Shown: positions 1 to 11,905 of the stretch, piece after piece | Numbering within the stretch: the stretch's first letter is position 1 | How the letters are laid out: the number at the start of each line of letters is the position of its first letter | DNA from: Eutypella sp. D-1 | Lineage: Eukaryota > Ascomycota > Sordariomycetes > Xylariales > Diatrypaceae | Assembly (NCBI GenBank): GCA_023313575.1 | Contig: JAJTTP010000004.1 | Coordinates: 1,612,001 to 1,676,000 of the forward strand | DNA: 64,000 nt | Direction: 5' to 3' | Notes under the pieces: generated by a model | Databases searched by the model: none | Seen by the model: only the letters and a program-made list of their open reading frames with translations | Told to the model about the DNA's origin: nothing | Position numbers and translations under genes: made by a program

Positions 1-822
1 TGGTCTGTTGGTTATGATGGTCTGGCACATCTGGCAGCAGCAGCAGCCTGGGGGCTGCCTGGGTGGCGTGTAACGCTAATGTTGTTTCAAGCCGTTAAGA
101 TCGGAGGTGCGGCATACCCAGCATACCCGGGACAGAGCAGCCGAGTCGAGGTTTTTTTATAAGTATTTTTTCTTTTTTTTTTTCTTTTCCTTGTCCAATT
201 TTCTATCCATTTATCGGATGTTATTGATAACTAATACCTAAGCCATGCAGAGCAAATGTTTCTAATCTAATGCTTTAAGCGGGCTTATACGGCTATTGAA
301 TCATACCCCTCCCCTCCTCTCCTTTTGCGGCATACTTAGGTACTTCTATTTATCGTTATCATTAATCGTTATCATACATTTTTAGAGACGTTATCTAGAC
401 ATAATAAGGCAAATTCATATTCCTTCCAAGGTTGTTCTTACTAAAGTTCTCGAAGGAATTCGAGGATGACCAACCTGTTTGACAAGCCAAACCAAAGATA
501 TCTGCTGTACTAGCCCGTAATTGGATATTGTTTGCACCCCCTTTTGTGTCCTCGTACTTCGGGTCTAGTTACGTAAGATCCCGGGAGGCTTCGTTGAAGA
601 TATGGTAAGAAGTAGTTACAGTTCTTCTTGCCGAATAACTCACTACCTACATAGTATAGCTACATAATAAAATATTTCTAGAAGTTCCCCTAACATAACC
701 TCGGGGACATTTCTATTGTAGAGTTCTCTCCTCCCTTCTTCGTTGAACTGGATTGTACGAAGCAAAATAAGAAAGAAAAAAACCAGGACGCATCTAGTCA
801 TAAACCGCACCAAGTACAAAGC
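1..822. other. Intergenic and upstream region of the deoxyhypusine synthase gene
   Basis: No coding region is supported here. There is a T-rich tract around 151-188 and AT-rich sequence between about 190 and 420. The last 100 bases before the synthase start are A-rich, as is common in fungal 5' leaders. No clear TATA box or known operator was recognised. Confidence 0.5.
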
Positions 823-2050
823 ATGTCTGACTCTACCCATTCGAATTTGCCTCCCTCTGAGGCTACGAATGCCGTCCTAGTTCCTTCCGCAGAGCTTCCC
901 CAGGGAGTACAGAAGGTAGAGGAGATCGACTTCAACGACTTCAAGGGGAAGCAGATCACGGTAGACGATGTGATTCAACGCATGAGCCACATGGGCTTCC
1001 AGGCGACCTCCATGGGCGAGGCTGTTCGTATCATCAATGACATGGTTAGCACCAACGAGGACAAACCCAGTCACTTAAGAAGAAAGCAATGTATAGAAGT
1101 AACTAACACCAGCCATAAGCGAGCATGGAGGGATCCCGAAACAGGGGACAAGACCACCATCTTCCTAGGCTACACCTCGAACATGATCTCGTCGGGGCTC
1201 AGGGGCATCTTCCGTTACCTGGTGCAACACAAGCACGTATCATGCATTGTCACGACAGCGGGGGGCATCGAGGAGGATTTCATCAAGTGTCTCGGCGACA
1301 CGTACATGTCCTCCTTCCACGCGCCCGGCGCGGAACTCCGGTCGAAGGGTCTCAACCGCATAGGGAACCTGATGGTACCGAACGCGAACTACTGCGCTTT
1401 TGAGGATTGGGTGATGCCGATACTGGACAAAATGTTGGAGGAGCAGGAGGCGAGCAAGGGCACGGCGGACGAGATCAGCTGGACGCCGTCGAAAGTCATT
1501 CACCGGCTCGGCAAGGAGATTAACGACGAGAGATCGGTGTACTACTGGGCCTACAAGAACGACATTCCGGTCTTCTGCCCGGCGCTGACGGACGGGAGTT
1601 TGGGAGACATGCTCTACTTCCACACATTCAAGACATCACCGAGACAGCTCAAGATCGATCTCGTCGAGGACATACGGAAGGTCAACACCATCGCGGTCCG
1701 GGCACGGAGAGCTGGCATGATCATCCTAGGAGGTGGCGTTGTCAAGCACCACATCGCCAACGCCTGTCTCATGAGGAACGGCGCGGAGTCGGCGGTGTAC
1801 ATCAACACGGCCCAGGAGTTCGACGGCAGTGATGCAGGAGCACGCCCGGACGAGGCGATTTCCTGGGGGAAAATCAAAGCCGGCGCGGATCATGTCAAGG
1901 TAATGCAGCTCGTTTCCTTTTTTTTTTCTTTTTTGCTTTTTTTCCTGCATCGTGGGCTAGATGGCTAACCGTACCCGAACACAGGTCTACCTTGAAGCAT
2001 CGGCATGCTTCCCGTTCATAGTAGCTAGTACTTTTGCTAAAGAAGAATAG
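823..2050 (+). CDS. Deoxyhypusine synthase
   Basis: This enzyme uses NAD and spermidine to transfer an aminobutyl group to one lysine of eIF5A, the first step of hypusine formation in the cytosol. Three exons are inferred: 823-1044, 1120-1899 and 1985-2050, giving about 355 residues, close to the usual family length. The family hallmarks are easily read: [39 protein letters not shown], and GGGVVKHH, whose lysine (about residue 283) is the expected catalytic lysine. [19 protein letters not shown] is also intact. The first intron (1045-1119, 75 bp) has a CTAAC branch site and an AG end but no stop codon and keeps the frame; removing it restores the usual ...[13 protein letters not shown] joint. 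The second intron (1900-1984) must be removed to reach the C-terminal [13 protein letters not shown]. Confidence 0.93.
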
Positions 2051-2752
2051 AAAAGAAGAAGAGAAAAACAGAAGTTGGGAGCAATAAGTCCTCAAGGTAG
2101 TTATAATCTCTGTCTTTCTCCTAAGGGTGCCCAAATCGCCCACCAAACGTTCGATACCAACGAGGCTCGACTAATCTCGTTAAGCAGCAAGTGATGGTTT
2201 GTCCAAGTAGTTGTTAATCTCTCTCAAGCTCGTTTGACTATGCTTATTTTATTCTTGCCCCGTTTGCATTTGGTCACCACCCAGGCATCACCTTACCAAC
2301 CTACTTAGTATACACTCAGAGCTCTTACAGCTAAGGTTCATCCCACTCTTTCTTACATATTATTATTCCTTTCGCCCGCTTCATCTCTGTTTTGAACTGT
2401 AATGGAGTAATAACATAACGAGGTTGTTACTACCTTCTGACAGCTACCTACCATTAACTTTTCCCGCATAAGTCATCACTTCTCTCTACTTGCGCAATCT
2501 CTACCTACTGCACCTTTAAAAAAATTAAAAGAAAACTACATATTTACAAGAAGTCTGCCCACTACATTCCGGGGTAGGTACCCGTGCACAATATTTCCTT
2601 TTTCCCAAATCTAGCAGACCTTCGACGACGAACGCAAGGATCGCACAACACAAGAGCTAAGTAATCACTTTTGATTGTGGCCGCCTACACTACCATGCAC
2701 TGCAATCCATCACAACCCATCACTGCCATTGCAGCCATCAAGTAGCAACACC
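2051..2752. other. Intergenic region
   Basis: Non-coding sequence between the deoxyhypusine synthase stop and the next start. It holds several pyrimidine-rich stretches (about 2340-2520) and the motif GGTAGGTACC near 2574. Nothing else was recognised. Confidence 0.5.
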
Positions 2753-4740
2753 ATGGACATTCAGCATCTTCTCGCAACCAGCGACCGAACCCCCCCAGAC
2801 GTAAACAACACCCAGGAACTTCCTAACCTTAATTCTACGTCGCCGTTTCTACCACTGAATATTAATTCCTCCTACCCAAGAAGCCCTGATCTCTTCGCCC
2901 CCGAACCCTCTAATCATCAATATTACCAAATCCCTTCTTCCTATTACCTAAGTAAAGACCTGCGCAACTCTCTTCTCAACTCCGGCGCATCGATCGCTCC
3001 TTGGAAGATGAATTCTACAGCGCCATCGCAACCTAAATTCCACGCCAAAGACGAGGAGGACGTGGAAGTCCTAGAGGCTGCACGGATTCTTATGGGTATG
3101 AGAAGGGATCAGTGCGACACCGATACCTATATCGATGCCGGTGCCGATGGTTATGTGGAAGGAGCAATCACCAACAGAGAGAGACAGCGCAAGGAGAGTT
3201 TATTCTTGCTTGCCGACTCCGACCAAACCACAATTGCAGGTACCCCCGAGTCCGAAGTTTATTTCCAGACTGCGCCTTCCCCAGACGACTTTATGGTTGA
3301 GCTGGGCGATATCTCTTCTTATGAGAAGGCGTTACCCCAATCCATTGCCACCCGCAATCACATGAACCTTATGGGATTCCGACCTACTCCATCATCAACC
3401 TCACCGTTTCAACATCGTCATCAAAGAGGGTGAGTAACAAGTCTTTTTCTAACACAGTGAATTGTAGATTTAACACAACTTTTCGTATATGTTTGTTAAT
3501 ATTGGGACCTTTTGTACCTTTTATTCTTTTTAGTTTTCAGCAGCCGTACAGCAGAGATTATGGTACTAGGCCCCCCTACGCGAGTCAGTTCTCAGACACC
3601 GGATTATCCCCACAGAAATCAGCACCAGCGGACGACGGCGGCGGCGACTACCAAGCCAAGAGTGGATACGGATCGGTCGGACATGGAGTCCATTTCATGG
3701 AGAACTTCTGCGGAAGACAGGGCGAAGAAGCGCAAGAGTATGTCCCGACTCCCAGTCCCCTAACGTCCAAGGAATCTACACCTACACCTTCACCTATACC
3801 TACCTACGCACTCACACCCACCCGCCGTCCGTATCGGATCATCCAACGGGACCAGAACAAGAGACTCACTAAACCAGGAGACCTGGAACCGCCGACGGCC
3901 ATTGCCTCTAACCGCAGCGACGGTCACAGTCACAACCCACCCGTCGCTGCGGCGCGACCGAAGACGCGCAGCCAGTTGGAGTTCGAAGCGGCGGGGGAGC
4001 AGCTGCAGCAGGAGATTAACGAGGCGACGGGGTTTGCGGGGCCGCCGGGGGCGGAATCGTCCAAAGAGGAGCACGAACGCTACCTCGTCGGCGCCCTGGC
4101 CTACCTCTCGCACAAAGACCATGAGCGGCACGACCGATGGCCGGAGCTCGAGAAGGCCGACGAATTTATCCGCCAGATGCACTGCCAGCCGTTCCGCCTG
4201 CTCGATGGCGGCAATGGGGAGGATGGTGGAGGATGGGATAATGATGAGTATGACTACGGCTACAGCGGCGCGCCGGTCCCGGAGTTTAAGAGATTTCGCG
4301 ACCCGCCCCCTGTACGCAGTTCGAAAACCAAGAGCGGCGGTCGGAAGCTAGCCTCCACGAAGCAAAAGCAGCAACAGCAGCAGCGGCAACGACAGCGACA
4401 GCGCCAGAACCAGAAAGAGATCTCCGAATCCTCTAAGAAACACTCAAGCGGGTCTAAGAAACAGTCGCAGACGCAGTCAGAGTCGCATTCAAGCAAGTCT
4501 AAGAAACCGTGGAGCGATGACGAGACCCAGACAAGGGCCACCTCCATCGCTGCCCTGTCATCGACTGCCTCGGCGGCACCCAGCGATGAGCAGCAGCAGC
4601 AACAACAACAACAGTCCGCAAGGAAGAGGCGAAAGCTAGAAGAGGAGCTCCAGACTGCACTGGGCGCGGGCTGGGATGCCCACGTTGACGACTTTGGCCG
4701 CCGCCCGCGCAGAGGCGCACCGGAGAAGATGTCTTTCTAG
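2753..4740 (+). CDS. Low-complexity protein of unknown function
   Basis: Two exons, 2753-3429 and 3534-4740, are joined through a GTGAGT donor and a TTTTAG acceptor to give about 627 residues. The phases match: GG from exon 1 plus T gives Gly, then FQQPYSRDYG. I do not recognise the family. The N-terminal part contains a short helical, probably conserved piece around residues 103-118 (DVEVLEAARILMGMRR). A second ordered-looking patch lies near YLVGALAYLSHKDHERHDRWPELEKADEF, split here by its context of disordered sequence. The C-terminal half is Gln-, Ser- and Lys-rich with Q/R tracts (nt 4363-4410 and 4590-4615) and basic KRRK-type sequence that could act in nuclear import. A regulatory or nuclear role is only a guess. 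An extra short intron near 3739 (GTATGT with CTAAC nearby) cannot be excluded. Confidence 0.68.
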
Positions 4741-5959
4741 GAGGATCAGCACCTTTGATTGTCATTAGATTGAGGATGCAGATGGCTCCTTCGAGTTGCG
4801 TTGCGCTTTCACGTTTGTGGACTGGCTCGGAAAGCTGAGAGGGGAGATACTTTGGAACGTGCTTGCTTCATAGGGGGTGGCGAAGGCTTGAATGACTTCC
4901 TGGACTGCCTAGTAGCTGCCATGCTGGAGTCGCGCAGTGGATACCCAGCCCCCATCCTACCTCGTTGACGATGCACGCTGAACGCACACTCTCAGGTTCG
5001 ATATGATTTGCCTCTCCAGAGCTCAGGGATTCGTTAGGTACTTCTATAATCAAGCCGTTAGACAGTAATGCTATGCGAGAATTGCTGAGAAAAGAAGGGC
5101 TGGAATCTCGTCGAGATGCCATCCCGTGTCGTCCCGTGGAGCTTCGGATCCCTGTGCAAGACTGCGCGTAGTGCTTTATGAGGTATGCATCGATAGGCGG
5201 ACATTAAGACATACGGACATGGAAAATTATACCGAGACTTGCATGTATGCCTGTTTTTAACAGCACCTTCCATATCGATTCAACCGCTTCGTCGGCATCT
5301 GCTTAAGAAAGACGAGCGACCGCGACAACAATGGTGTTGGGATGGATGGGTAATAAAGAAGCCTACATTGGCGCTATAGTGAGTTTTCGCTTGCACCCAA
5401 GCGAGGATTAGGAGAGAACCCCCATGTATTTTTTTATTTTTATTTTAACGCCCATTGGGGCTCTGAACGCAACACCTTAGTGCTCAGAATGCTGAATGCT
5501 TGATACTGCTACGTTGTCATTTTGAATTTAGCGATTACGTACGGGACAGTATGATGATGTACGAAGTAAATAAACCCCTGTCCCCTTGTCCTATACCCTA
5601 GCATCGTCAGATAAGATAAGCAAGGGATCTGCATCAATCCATAGGTTCCAAGGTTACATCCAAGCTTCTGGCTGGAGCTTCCGAGCTCTGGACTTCACTT
5701 GAGCGACAACATCTCCCATCTATCTGCCAACCGCCAAACGAACCTACAATTTTTCCCGAGAAATCCACGGATCACGGGTCCTACACAACAAGAAGCTAGC
5801 AAGTGTGCTAACTTTCCCGCTTAATACCTCAATTAACTACAACAAACATCTCGAGCGCCCTGCTCCTGAGCGGGAGGCAGCGACGGGAAAGAATACATAA
5901 ACAACGATCTCGAACGAAAAAAGAAAGAAAACGATAAAAAGAGACGAGAAAAAAAAGAG
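4741..5959. other. Intergenic region upstream of CWC27
   Basis: About 1.2 kb without a convincing gene. The short open frames on the minus strand (4868-5273) show no recognisable domain. The 60-80 bases before the CWC27 start are strongly A/G-rich, typical of a fungal 5' leader. Confidence 0.5.
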
Positions 5960-7804
5960 ATGTCGTCGATCTACAACCTTGAGCCGCAGCCGACGGCGTC
6001 GCTTATCCTGCACACGACGCAGGGCGAGCTGTCGGTCGAGCTGTTCGCGAAGCAGACGCCGCTGACGTCGCGGAACTTCCTACAGCTGTGCCTCGACGGG
6101 TACTACGACGGCACGGTCTTCCACCGGCTGATTCCGGGTTTCATCGTGCAGGGCGGCGATCCGACGGGCACCGGAAACGGCGGCGAGTCCATCTACGACG
6201 GCGGCGCGTACGCGGGGGACCTGGACGCGTGGCCGATGGACCAGCGGCGCGGGCGCAACGCCGGCGACCGCGGCGTCAACTTCAGGGACGAGTTCCACTC
6301 CCGTCTCAAGTTCAACCGCCGCGGCCTGCTAGGCATGGCCAACGAGGGCATTCCCGACTCCAACGGCAGCCAGTTCTTCTTCACCCTCGACAAGACCGAC
6401 GAACTCAACGGCAAGAACACCCTCTTCGGCCGCGTCGTAGGCGACACCATCTACAACCTCGCCCGCATCGGCGAGGCCGAGCTCGTCGACGGCACCGAGC
6501 GCCCCCGCTACCCCATCCGCATCACTCGCGTCGAGATCCTCGTGAACCCCTTCGATGACATGCAGAGGAGGGAGCGCGTCGCGACGACGCAGCCGACGTC
6601 CGCCGCCGCCGCCACCCAACCTCCGAAAAAGAAGAATAAGCAGAAGCAAAAGGGTGGCAAGAAGTTGCTGAGCTTCGGGGACGATGTGGACGATGGCGAC
6701 GGCGACGGTGCGCCCGTGCTTAAAAAGGCCAAGTTTGACACTAGGATAGTCATGGAGGAGGAGGATGAGGCGCCCGCGCCAAAGATACAGAAGAGCAGTC
6801 ACACTAGAAAGGAGAAAGAGCCATCACTAAAGAAATCTATTCCGGTCCGCGAGTCGGCCCCTGACACTACACGAGAACCGGAACGCCGCTCTCCCCACCC
6901 ACCGCCACCACTACAGACCAAAGAGATATCGAAACCAAATCCCAGCGCCTCCGCCGCCAATAATGACGATAACGACGACGAGCGCACTCCGTCCCCGTCC
7001 CCGGAACCGCCGAAGCGAAAAACCGCGCTGGAGCGCGCAAACGAGGAGATCGCGGCGGTGAAGGCGTCGATGCGGCGGACGGTGATGGACGCGGAGGCGG
7101 AGGCGGCGGCGGGCCGGGAAACCAAGAAGACGGCGCTCGAGCAGCTGATACCCGAGACCTCGACGCGGGGGCGCAAGAGGCGGCGTGCGGGTAACGGCGA
7201 CGACGGCGCCTTGTCCAGCAAGGACCTCTCGGCGTTCGAGGCCTTCCGGTCCAAGCTTGCTGAGTCGGCTGCGAGGGCACCGCCGGCGGACGAAAACGGT
7301 TCCCGCAAAAATAAAAACAAGACGTCCTCCGCCGGGCACGAGAGAGCAGACGACGACGACGACGACGATGATGCGCGACGGCGGACGGAGAATGAGGACG
7401 CGAAGACGGGCGCCGAGGACGACGAGGCGGAGCTCTGCGACCTGCACTTCATCGCGAATTGCCAAAGCTGCCGCGCCTGGGGCGACGAGGAAGCAGACGG
7501 CGGCGGCGGACAGAAGGACAAAGACGACGACGACGACGATGACGCCGACGGCGCGTGGCTGGCGCACCGGCTCTCGTTCGCAGCCGATAAGCTCGGCAAG
7601 GACCTCAGCTACCGCAAGAAGGCCGAGGAGGAGCTCGTGGTCATCGATCCCCGCGAGAAGGCGCGCACGCTACGCGAGGAGCGGCAGGCCAGGCTGGGGG
7701 GCGAGGGCGGCGGCGGCAGGGAGTGGGATCGCCAGGCCACGGATATGGCGCGTAATCGCAAGCTCGCTCGGGCGAGCGCGCTCGCGGGCCGCGGCGCCAG
7801 ATAA
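5960..7804 (+). CDS. cwc27: Spliceosomal cyclophilin-type peptidyl-prolyl isomerase CWC27
   Basis: This single-exon gene encodes 614 residues. Residues 1-190 form a cyclophilin fold with FHRLIPGFIVQGGDP (R56, F61 and Q64 match the catalytic Arg, Phe and Gln of classical cyclophilins), GLLGMANEG and NGSQFFFTL. The tryptophan of cyclophilin A that binds cyclosporin is replaced by Glu or Leu in KTDELNGKNTLFG, as in the CWC27 subfamily. Residues about 80-112 carry a longer loop than in cyclophilin A. The C-terminal part is charged and disordered with Asp tracts. It ends with patches typical of fungal CWC27: LCDLHFIANCQSCRAW, a WLAHRLSFAADKLGKDL helix and VVIDPREK. CWC27 is a component of activated spliceosomes in the nucleus; it is probably a structural factor rather than a strong isomerase. 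Confidence 0.92.
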   Translation: MSSIYNLEPQPTASLILHTTQGELSVELFAKQTPLTSRNFLQLCLDGYYDGTVFHRLIPGFIVQGGDPTGTGNGGESIYDGGAYAGDLDAWPMDQRRGRNAGDRGVNFRDEFHSRLKFNRRGLLGMANEGIPDSNGSQFFFTLDKTDELNGKNTLFGRVVGDTIYNLARIGEAELVDGTERPRYPIRITRVEILVNPFDDMQRRERVATTQPTSAAAATQPPKKKNKQKQKGGKKLLSFGDDVDDGDGDGAPVLKKAKFDTRIVMEEEDEAPAPKIQKSSHTRKEKEPSLKKSIPVRESAPDTTREPERRSPHPPPPLQTKEISKPNPSASAANNDDNDDERTPSPSPEPPKRKTALERANEEIAAVKASMRRTVMDAEAEAAAGRETKKTALEQLIPETSTRGRKRRRAGNGDDGALSSKDLSAFEAFRSKLAESAARAPPADENGSRKNKNKTSSAGHERADDDDDDDDARRRTENEDAKTGAEDDEAELCDLHFIANCQSCRAWGDEEADGGGGQKDKDDDDDDDADGAWLAHRLSFAADKLGKDLSYRKKAEEELVVIDPREKARTLREERQARLGGEGGGGREWDRQATDMARNRKLARASALAGRGAR

Positions 7805-8950
7805 GTTTTTGCTTTATTTAGTCTCTACCTACGTGCGTCGGTTGGTCACGGCTGAGAAGGCATTCGACTAGTCAGTTAATTAGTCGGTCTGTCAGTCTGG
7901 TAGTCGAATTCGTATATAATGTGATACCCCATATACAGACATCCACAGGTGCTCGTCCAACGCCGTCATCGTGCACTATCTCGATATACCGAACTGCATG
8001 TGTGGCAACCCCCCTCACGGAGAGCACGCCACAGCCCGACCGCGGCCTACTTCCACAGCAACATATGGATTATGGACATGAGGAAACGTCTACGGTGGTT
8101 TTTATTTCGTCATTGCGTGTTATAGCACACATTTTCCCCGGGCCTGCGGTCTTCGCGCCTCTAGGGTATGTAAGACCGACGCCGTCCACATGCCGACTAG
8201 TAGGGAGGAGAGGTTTTGTTATAGCCGAACTTGTGGTATCAATCCATCCTTGAACGTCATCCTACTCCCGATCTATCGTGCCCGTACACAAAAAACGTAA
8301 CATCTACAACCCATGTCTCCTCTCCAATACTGTCCATACATATATATACACGCACACACATACATACATAACAGACCGGCTGCGAAAGCTTTTTTTTACT
8401 CCTATGCACGGATGACGCTCACCATCGCTCCTCAATATACAGCTCCGCTCGATCGAGCGCCTACTTTACTCCACGCGATGACTTTTTCCTAGGTAGTAGT
8501 GGATCGATTTGGCCGGTGATTGGGGGGGGGGGGAGGAAAGAGAGGAGAGCCGGAGCTTTCAGTCCGGCACGACGCGTGGACGATGATCAAGGCTTCCTCC
8601 CCCCGGGGCTCCCTCTCCGAGAGGAGGAGAAGGGGGAAGTGCATGCAGGCACTTTTTATTATTATTGTTCTTCCCTCAGCCCGGTGTTGTAGACCGAACA
8701 AGTGGTTTTCATGTGAAGGGAAAGCCAGGTTCCGTTCCGGCGGCGCCGCCGTCGCCGCCGTCGAGTGGACGTTCTTAACCGGGCAGCCCTAACTTAACGT
8801 ATGTATTGAGTTGGGAGCAGCTTCTCCGCCTCCCCCCCCAAGCCGGCCCCAACCTGCCCCTAAATCATACTGGATGCAAATTTTTTTTAATAAAAACCAC
8901 CCCCAAAAATACTCAGGCCTTTTCTCTTCTTCTTGCTGCGTTGCTTCATG

Positions 8951-8977
8951 TTCCGGAACGCGTCTGATCTTCTAGAA
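8951..8977. promoter_or_regulatory. Two TTCnnGAA palindromes (possible heat-shock elements)
   Basis: TTCCGGAA at 8951-8958 and TTCTAGAA at 8970-8977 each contain the inverted NTTCNNGAAN unit bound by heat-shock factor. Functional elements normally need three contiguous units; here the two pairs are separated by 11 bases. They lie about 1.15 kb beyond CWC27 and 4.7 kb before hsf1, so any target is uncertain. Confidence 0.2.
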
Positions 8978-11785
8978 GCCTCTATGGGGCAAGGGGCCAC
9001 AGAGAAAAGCTAGATAAGTACGTTCATGTGCGTGATAAAAAAAAAGTTGAGTGAGTTTTCCAAGTTTCTTGGCACATGGCATATACACCGAGTAACAATC
9101 TAGTCTAAGTTACATACTTCTGCGAATAGCCTCGAAAACTGGCCGAACGAGGTTAGATCCATCGATGCACATCCATATGAGGGGCCGCGAAGGTGGATCC
9201 GGTAAGGTATCGGGAATTCCTTTTGCTCTGGGTCTCCCCGGGCGCCCAGCCGCGTTTGAGGAATACAAGGGGGGCTGTTGTTGTACCTGGTGTACCCAGT
9301 TCTTCCCATCTTAAGCCATCCTTCTTTCCAAGGTTACCTACGAAAGGGATCAGGGGACGAGGTTTAGTTACCTAACCCAGCCGCTATTAGCCACCACCGA
9401 AGACACCATGGCGGTACGTATTCGTTTTGACCCCCATTCCAGATCTTCCACCTCTTCGGCACGATCAATCTGATTATGTACCCGTAATCGACAAGCCAAT
9501 TCACTATCGAGTAACTAGTATGTATCTCAATTCCTCTCAATGACGCACAAGGAGGTTGATAGTGCCAATTTGTGCAAGTAAACATTTGCCGATTTTTAAA
9601 CATGAATATGTACCTACATAACAACTTGTAATATCCCGTATCCATGCCTAGGTACCTAGGTACCTACTAAGTAGACCGGAGGTACGTAACCCAGCCCATC
9701 ACTGGGACCCTTCCAGTAAGGACCCTGGCCCAGACAGGACGTTTTGCTCCGGATTCTCGACGCCTGGACGTTTTCTGACGGCTCCCCGGGGCTCATTGGA
9801 GTGTAGAGCGAGATAGCCAGATAGCTTTGGGATGGCACCCCTTTTGACACACGAGCCTAGCGGGAATAAGTCGTTCGACTACCCACACCCAATGCATACT
9901 TATCTTGGCCGTGGTCGATGGGGATTGGGATCGCGAATCGTGAATACTGTAGGGAATCGATCGAGCAGACGTAGGCGGATTCTGAAAATCCGCCCTTGAC
10001 AAATCCATCCCGCGGTCTTGTCTGCCTCTGAATGGAGTCAAGTTCATTTATGTAGTTACTTGCCCCTGTTGCTCGATTGTTTCCCCCAATGCTCGACTTG
10101 CTAATTGGACCGAGTGCCAGGAACTGGTGATATCTAGATCCAGGACTCACTTGCTAACTGCCTATGTAGTTAGGTTTGTACTTTAAGTAACCGCTTATGT
10201 ATATGTACGCCAAAAACTTTTTTCAGATACCTAGGTAGCATGATGTCCATGGGGATGGATATATATCGAGACGTAGACCACAATTGATCCGAAGCTTTTT
10301 TTTTACTACTTGATCTGGCGTTTCTTTACTTCGTTCAATCTCTGATTCCCTCTTCCTGTACCGTCGCCTCCGAACTCGCCCTTTTTCCTTATATACACGT
10401 CTTCAACTGCATAGAACCGTCCATTTCTCCCCATAGCAACAGATAATAAACGCTTGCCTATACCATCCTTACTGTAACTTGCATTCCTTTAATTCCTAAG
10501 TAATAATCGAACCATCATACTGTCCCGTCCGCGACCGGATCAGTCTCCTGACAGGAAAGCACCACCCCACCATCGCGTGCTTCTCCCGGGTCGATTTTCC
10601 GCCTCCTCCCGGCCGGCCGCCTTCCCGTTTGACTCACTGCCTGAAAAAAAGCGCGAAGAAGTTGCTCCCATCTGATAAGCCCCGGGAAAAAAGGCCCTCC
10701 AGAGACATCTTATCTTGACCGCGCGCCTGCCGACAAAGACAAGGAAGCGGAACGCAAAAGAAGTGAAACAACCGCCCGTCTTCCGCGGTCACCGCATTAA
10801 GGAAACAAAAACCACAAAACCGGGGTAGTTGGAAGGCAAGAGGAGAAACAGCGGAGCTCACTCCGGACAAGAGAGAAACATTGAAGCGGAGTTAGGGGAA
10901 GCGGAAAAGGGAAAAAAAAGACAAAAGAAAGAAAATAATAGCGGCATTGTCATTCTTCTCATCCATCCTGATTGGCCCCTCCAAAACAAAAAAGAAAGGG
11001 ATCCCATCTCCAGTCCCTTATCCATCCACCGAGACAGCCGGGGTCCCGCTCCCCAGCGACCTTATAGCGAATTTTGCGGTGATACGTGCAGGGTACCTGG
11101 CGTTTATGGGCATCCAGGTAGGTGGTCCACACTGATCTCGTCCACGGGGTTTGTACTATCGACTTCCTACATGCCTTATATGGCTTGTATGCATGTCCAT
11201 GTCTATGTCCCCATGTTACTTGTCAAAACTGCATAAGCATGTGCTTTGATTGAGTAACGTAACCCCACTTTGACTAAATCTGACCTCAGTGTTTAGGCAT
11301 AGCGACAGGTATCTTATCTCATTTTTTCTTATCTTATCGCTATAGCCATAGTAACTTGCCATATCGTACCGAGGGGACCGGGGCCGCGCGCCCTCTCTCT
11401 GGACACCTGGCATTGCGATATTGAAGCTGAGGAATCTTGCGAGGAAAGGGGCAAAATTAAGAAGAGAAACTGGTAATGACTCATTCCCTCCAAGTACCTA
11501 CAGTTCCAAGAATACCAGTGTTTAGTATCCCCTAAAAGGTCCAATGTCGAGCTAACTAAGCACTCTCGCTTTAGTTGTTGATTGTTGTTGTTGATGTTGA
11601 TAAGAGATCGATAACAATACAATAGCCTTGCAGCCCCCCAATCCCGGTCCACCAGGTAACATATCATACTTACGTTATCCATCCATTACTTGCATAGTTG
11701 CATACCCAAAAACCCATAACCCGAATCAGGTACTTTAAATCTTGCGAATTCGAGAACAAGGGTCTATACCTACTGGGGTGTTCAG

Positions 11786-11905
11786 GTCTTTACGCTATAC
11801 GATACGATATACGCCGCTATACGTTACCTACACGTTACCTACCTGGTATCCATAACCCGCTACACGCTATTCGTTATACGCTACACGTTATACGCCATAT
11901 TACAT
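11786..11905. repeat. Degenerate tandem TACGC/TATAC/TACGTTA repeat
   Basis: Short imperfect units related to CGTTATACGC and TACGATATAC, interspersed with TACCTACACG, follow one another through this 120-bp stretch. It reads as a decayed simple-sequence array with no coding potential. Confidence 0.5.

Noticed and set aside
7185..7871. A 228-codon frame inside CWC27
   Set aside because: Arg/Thr-rich shadow of the GC-rich CWC27 frame.
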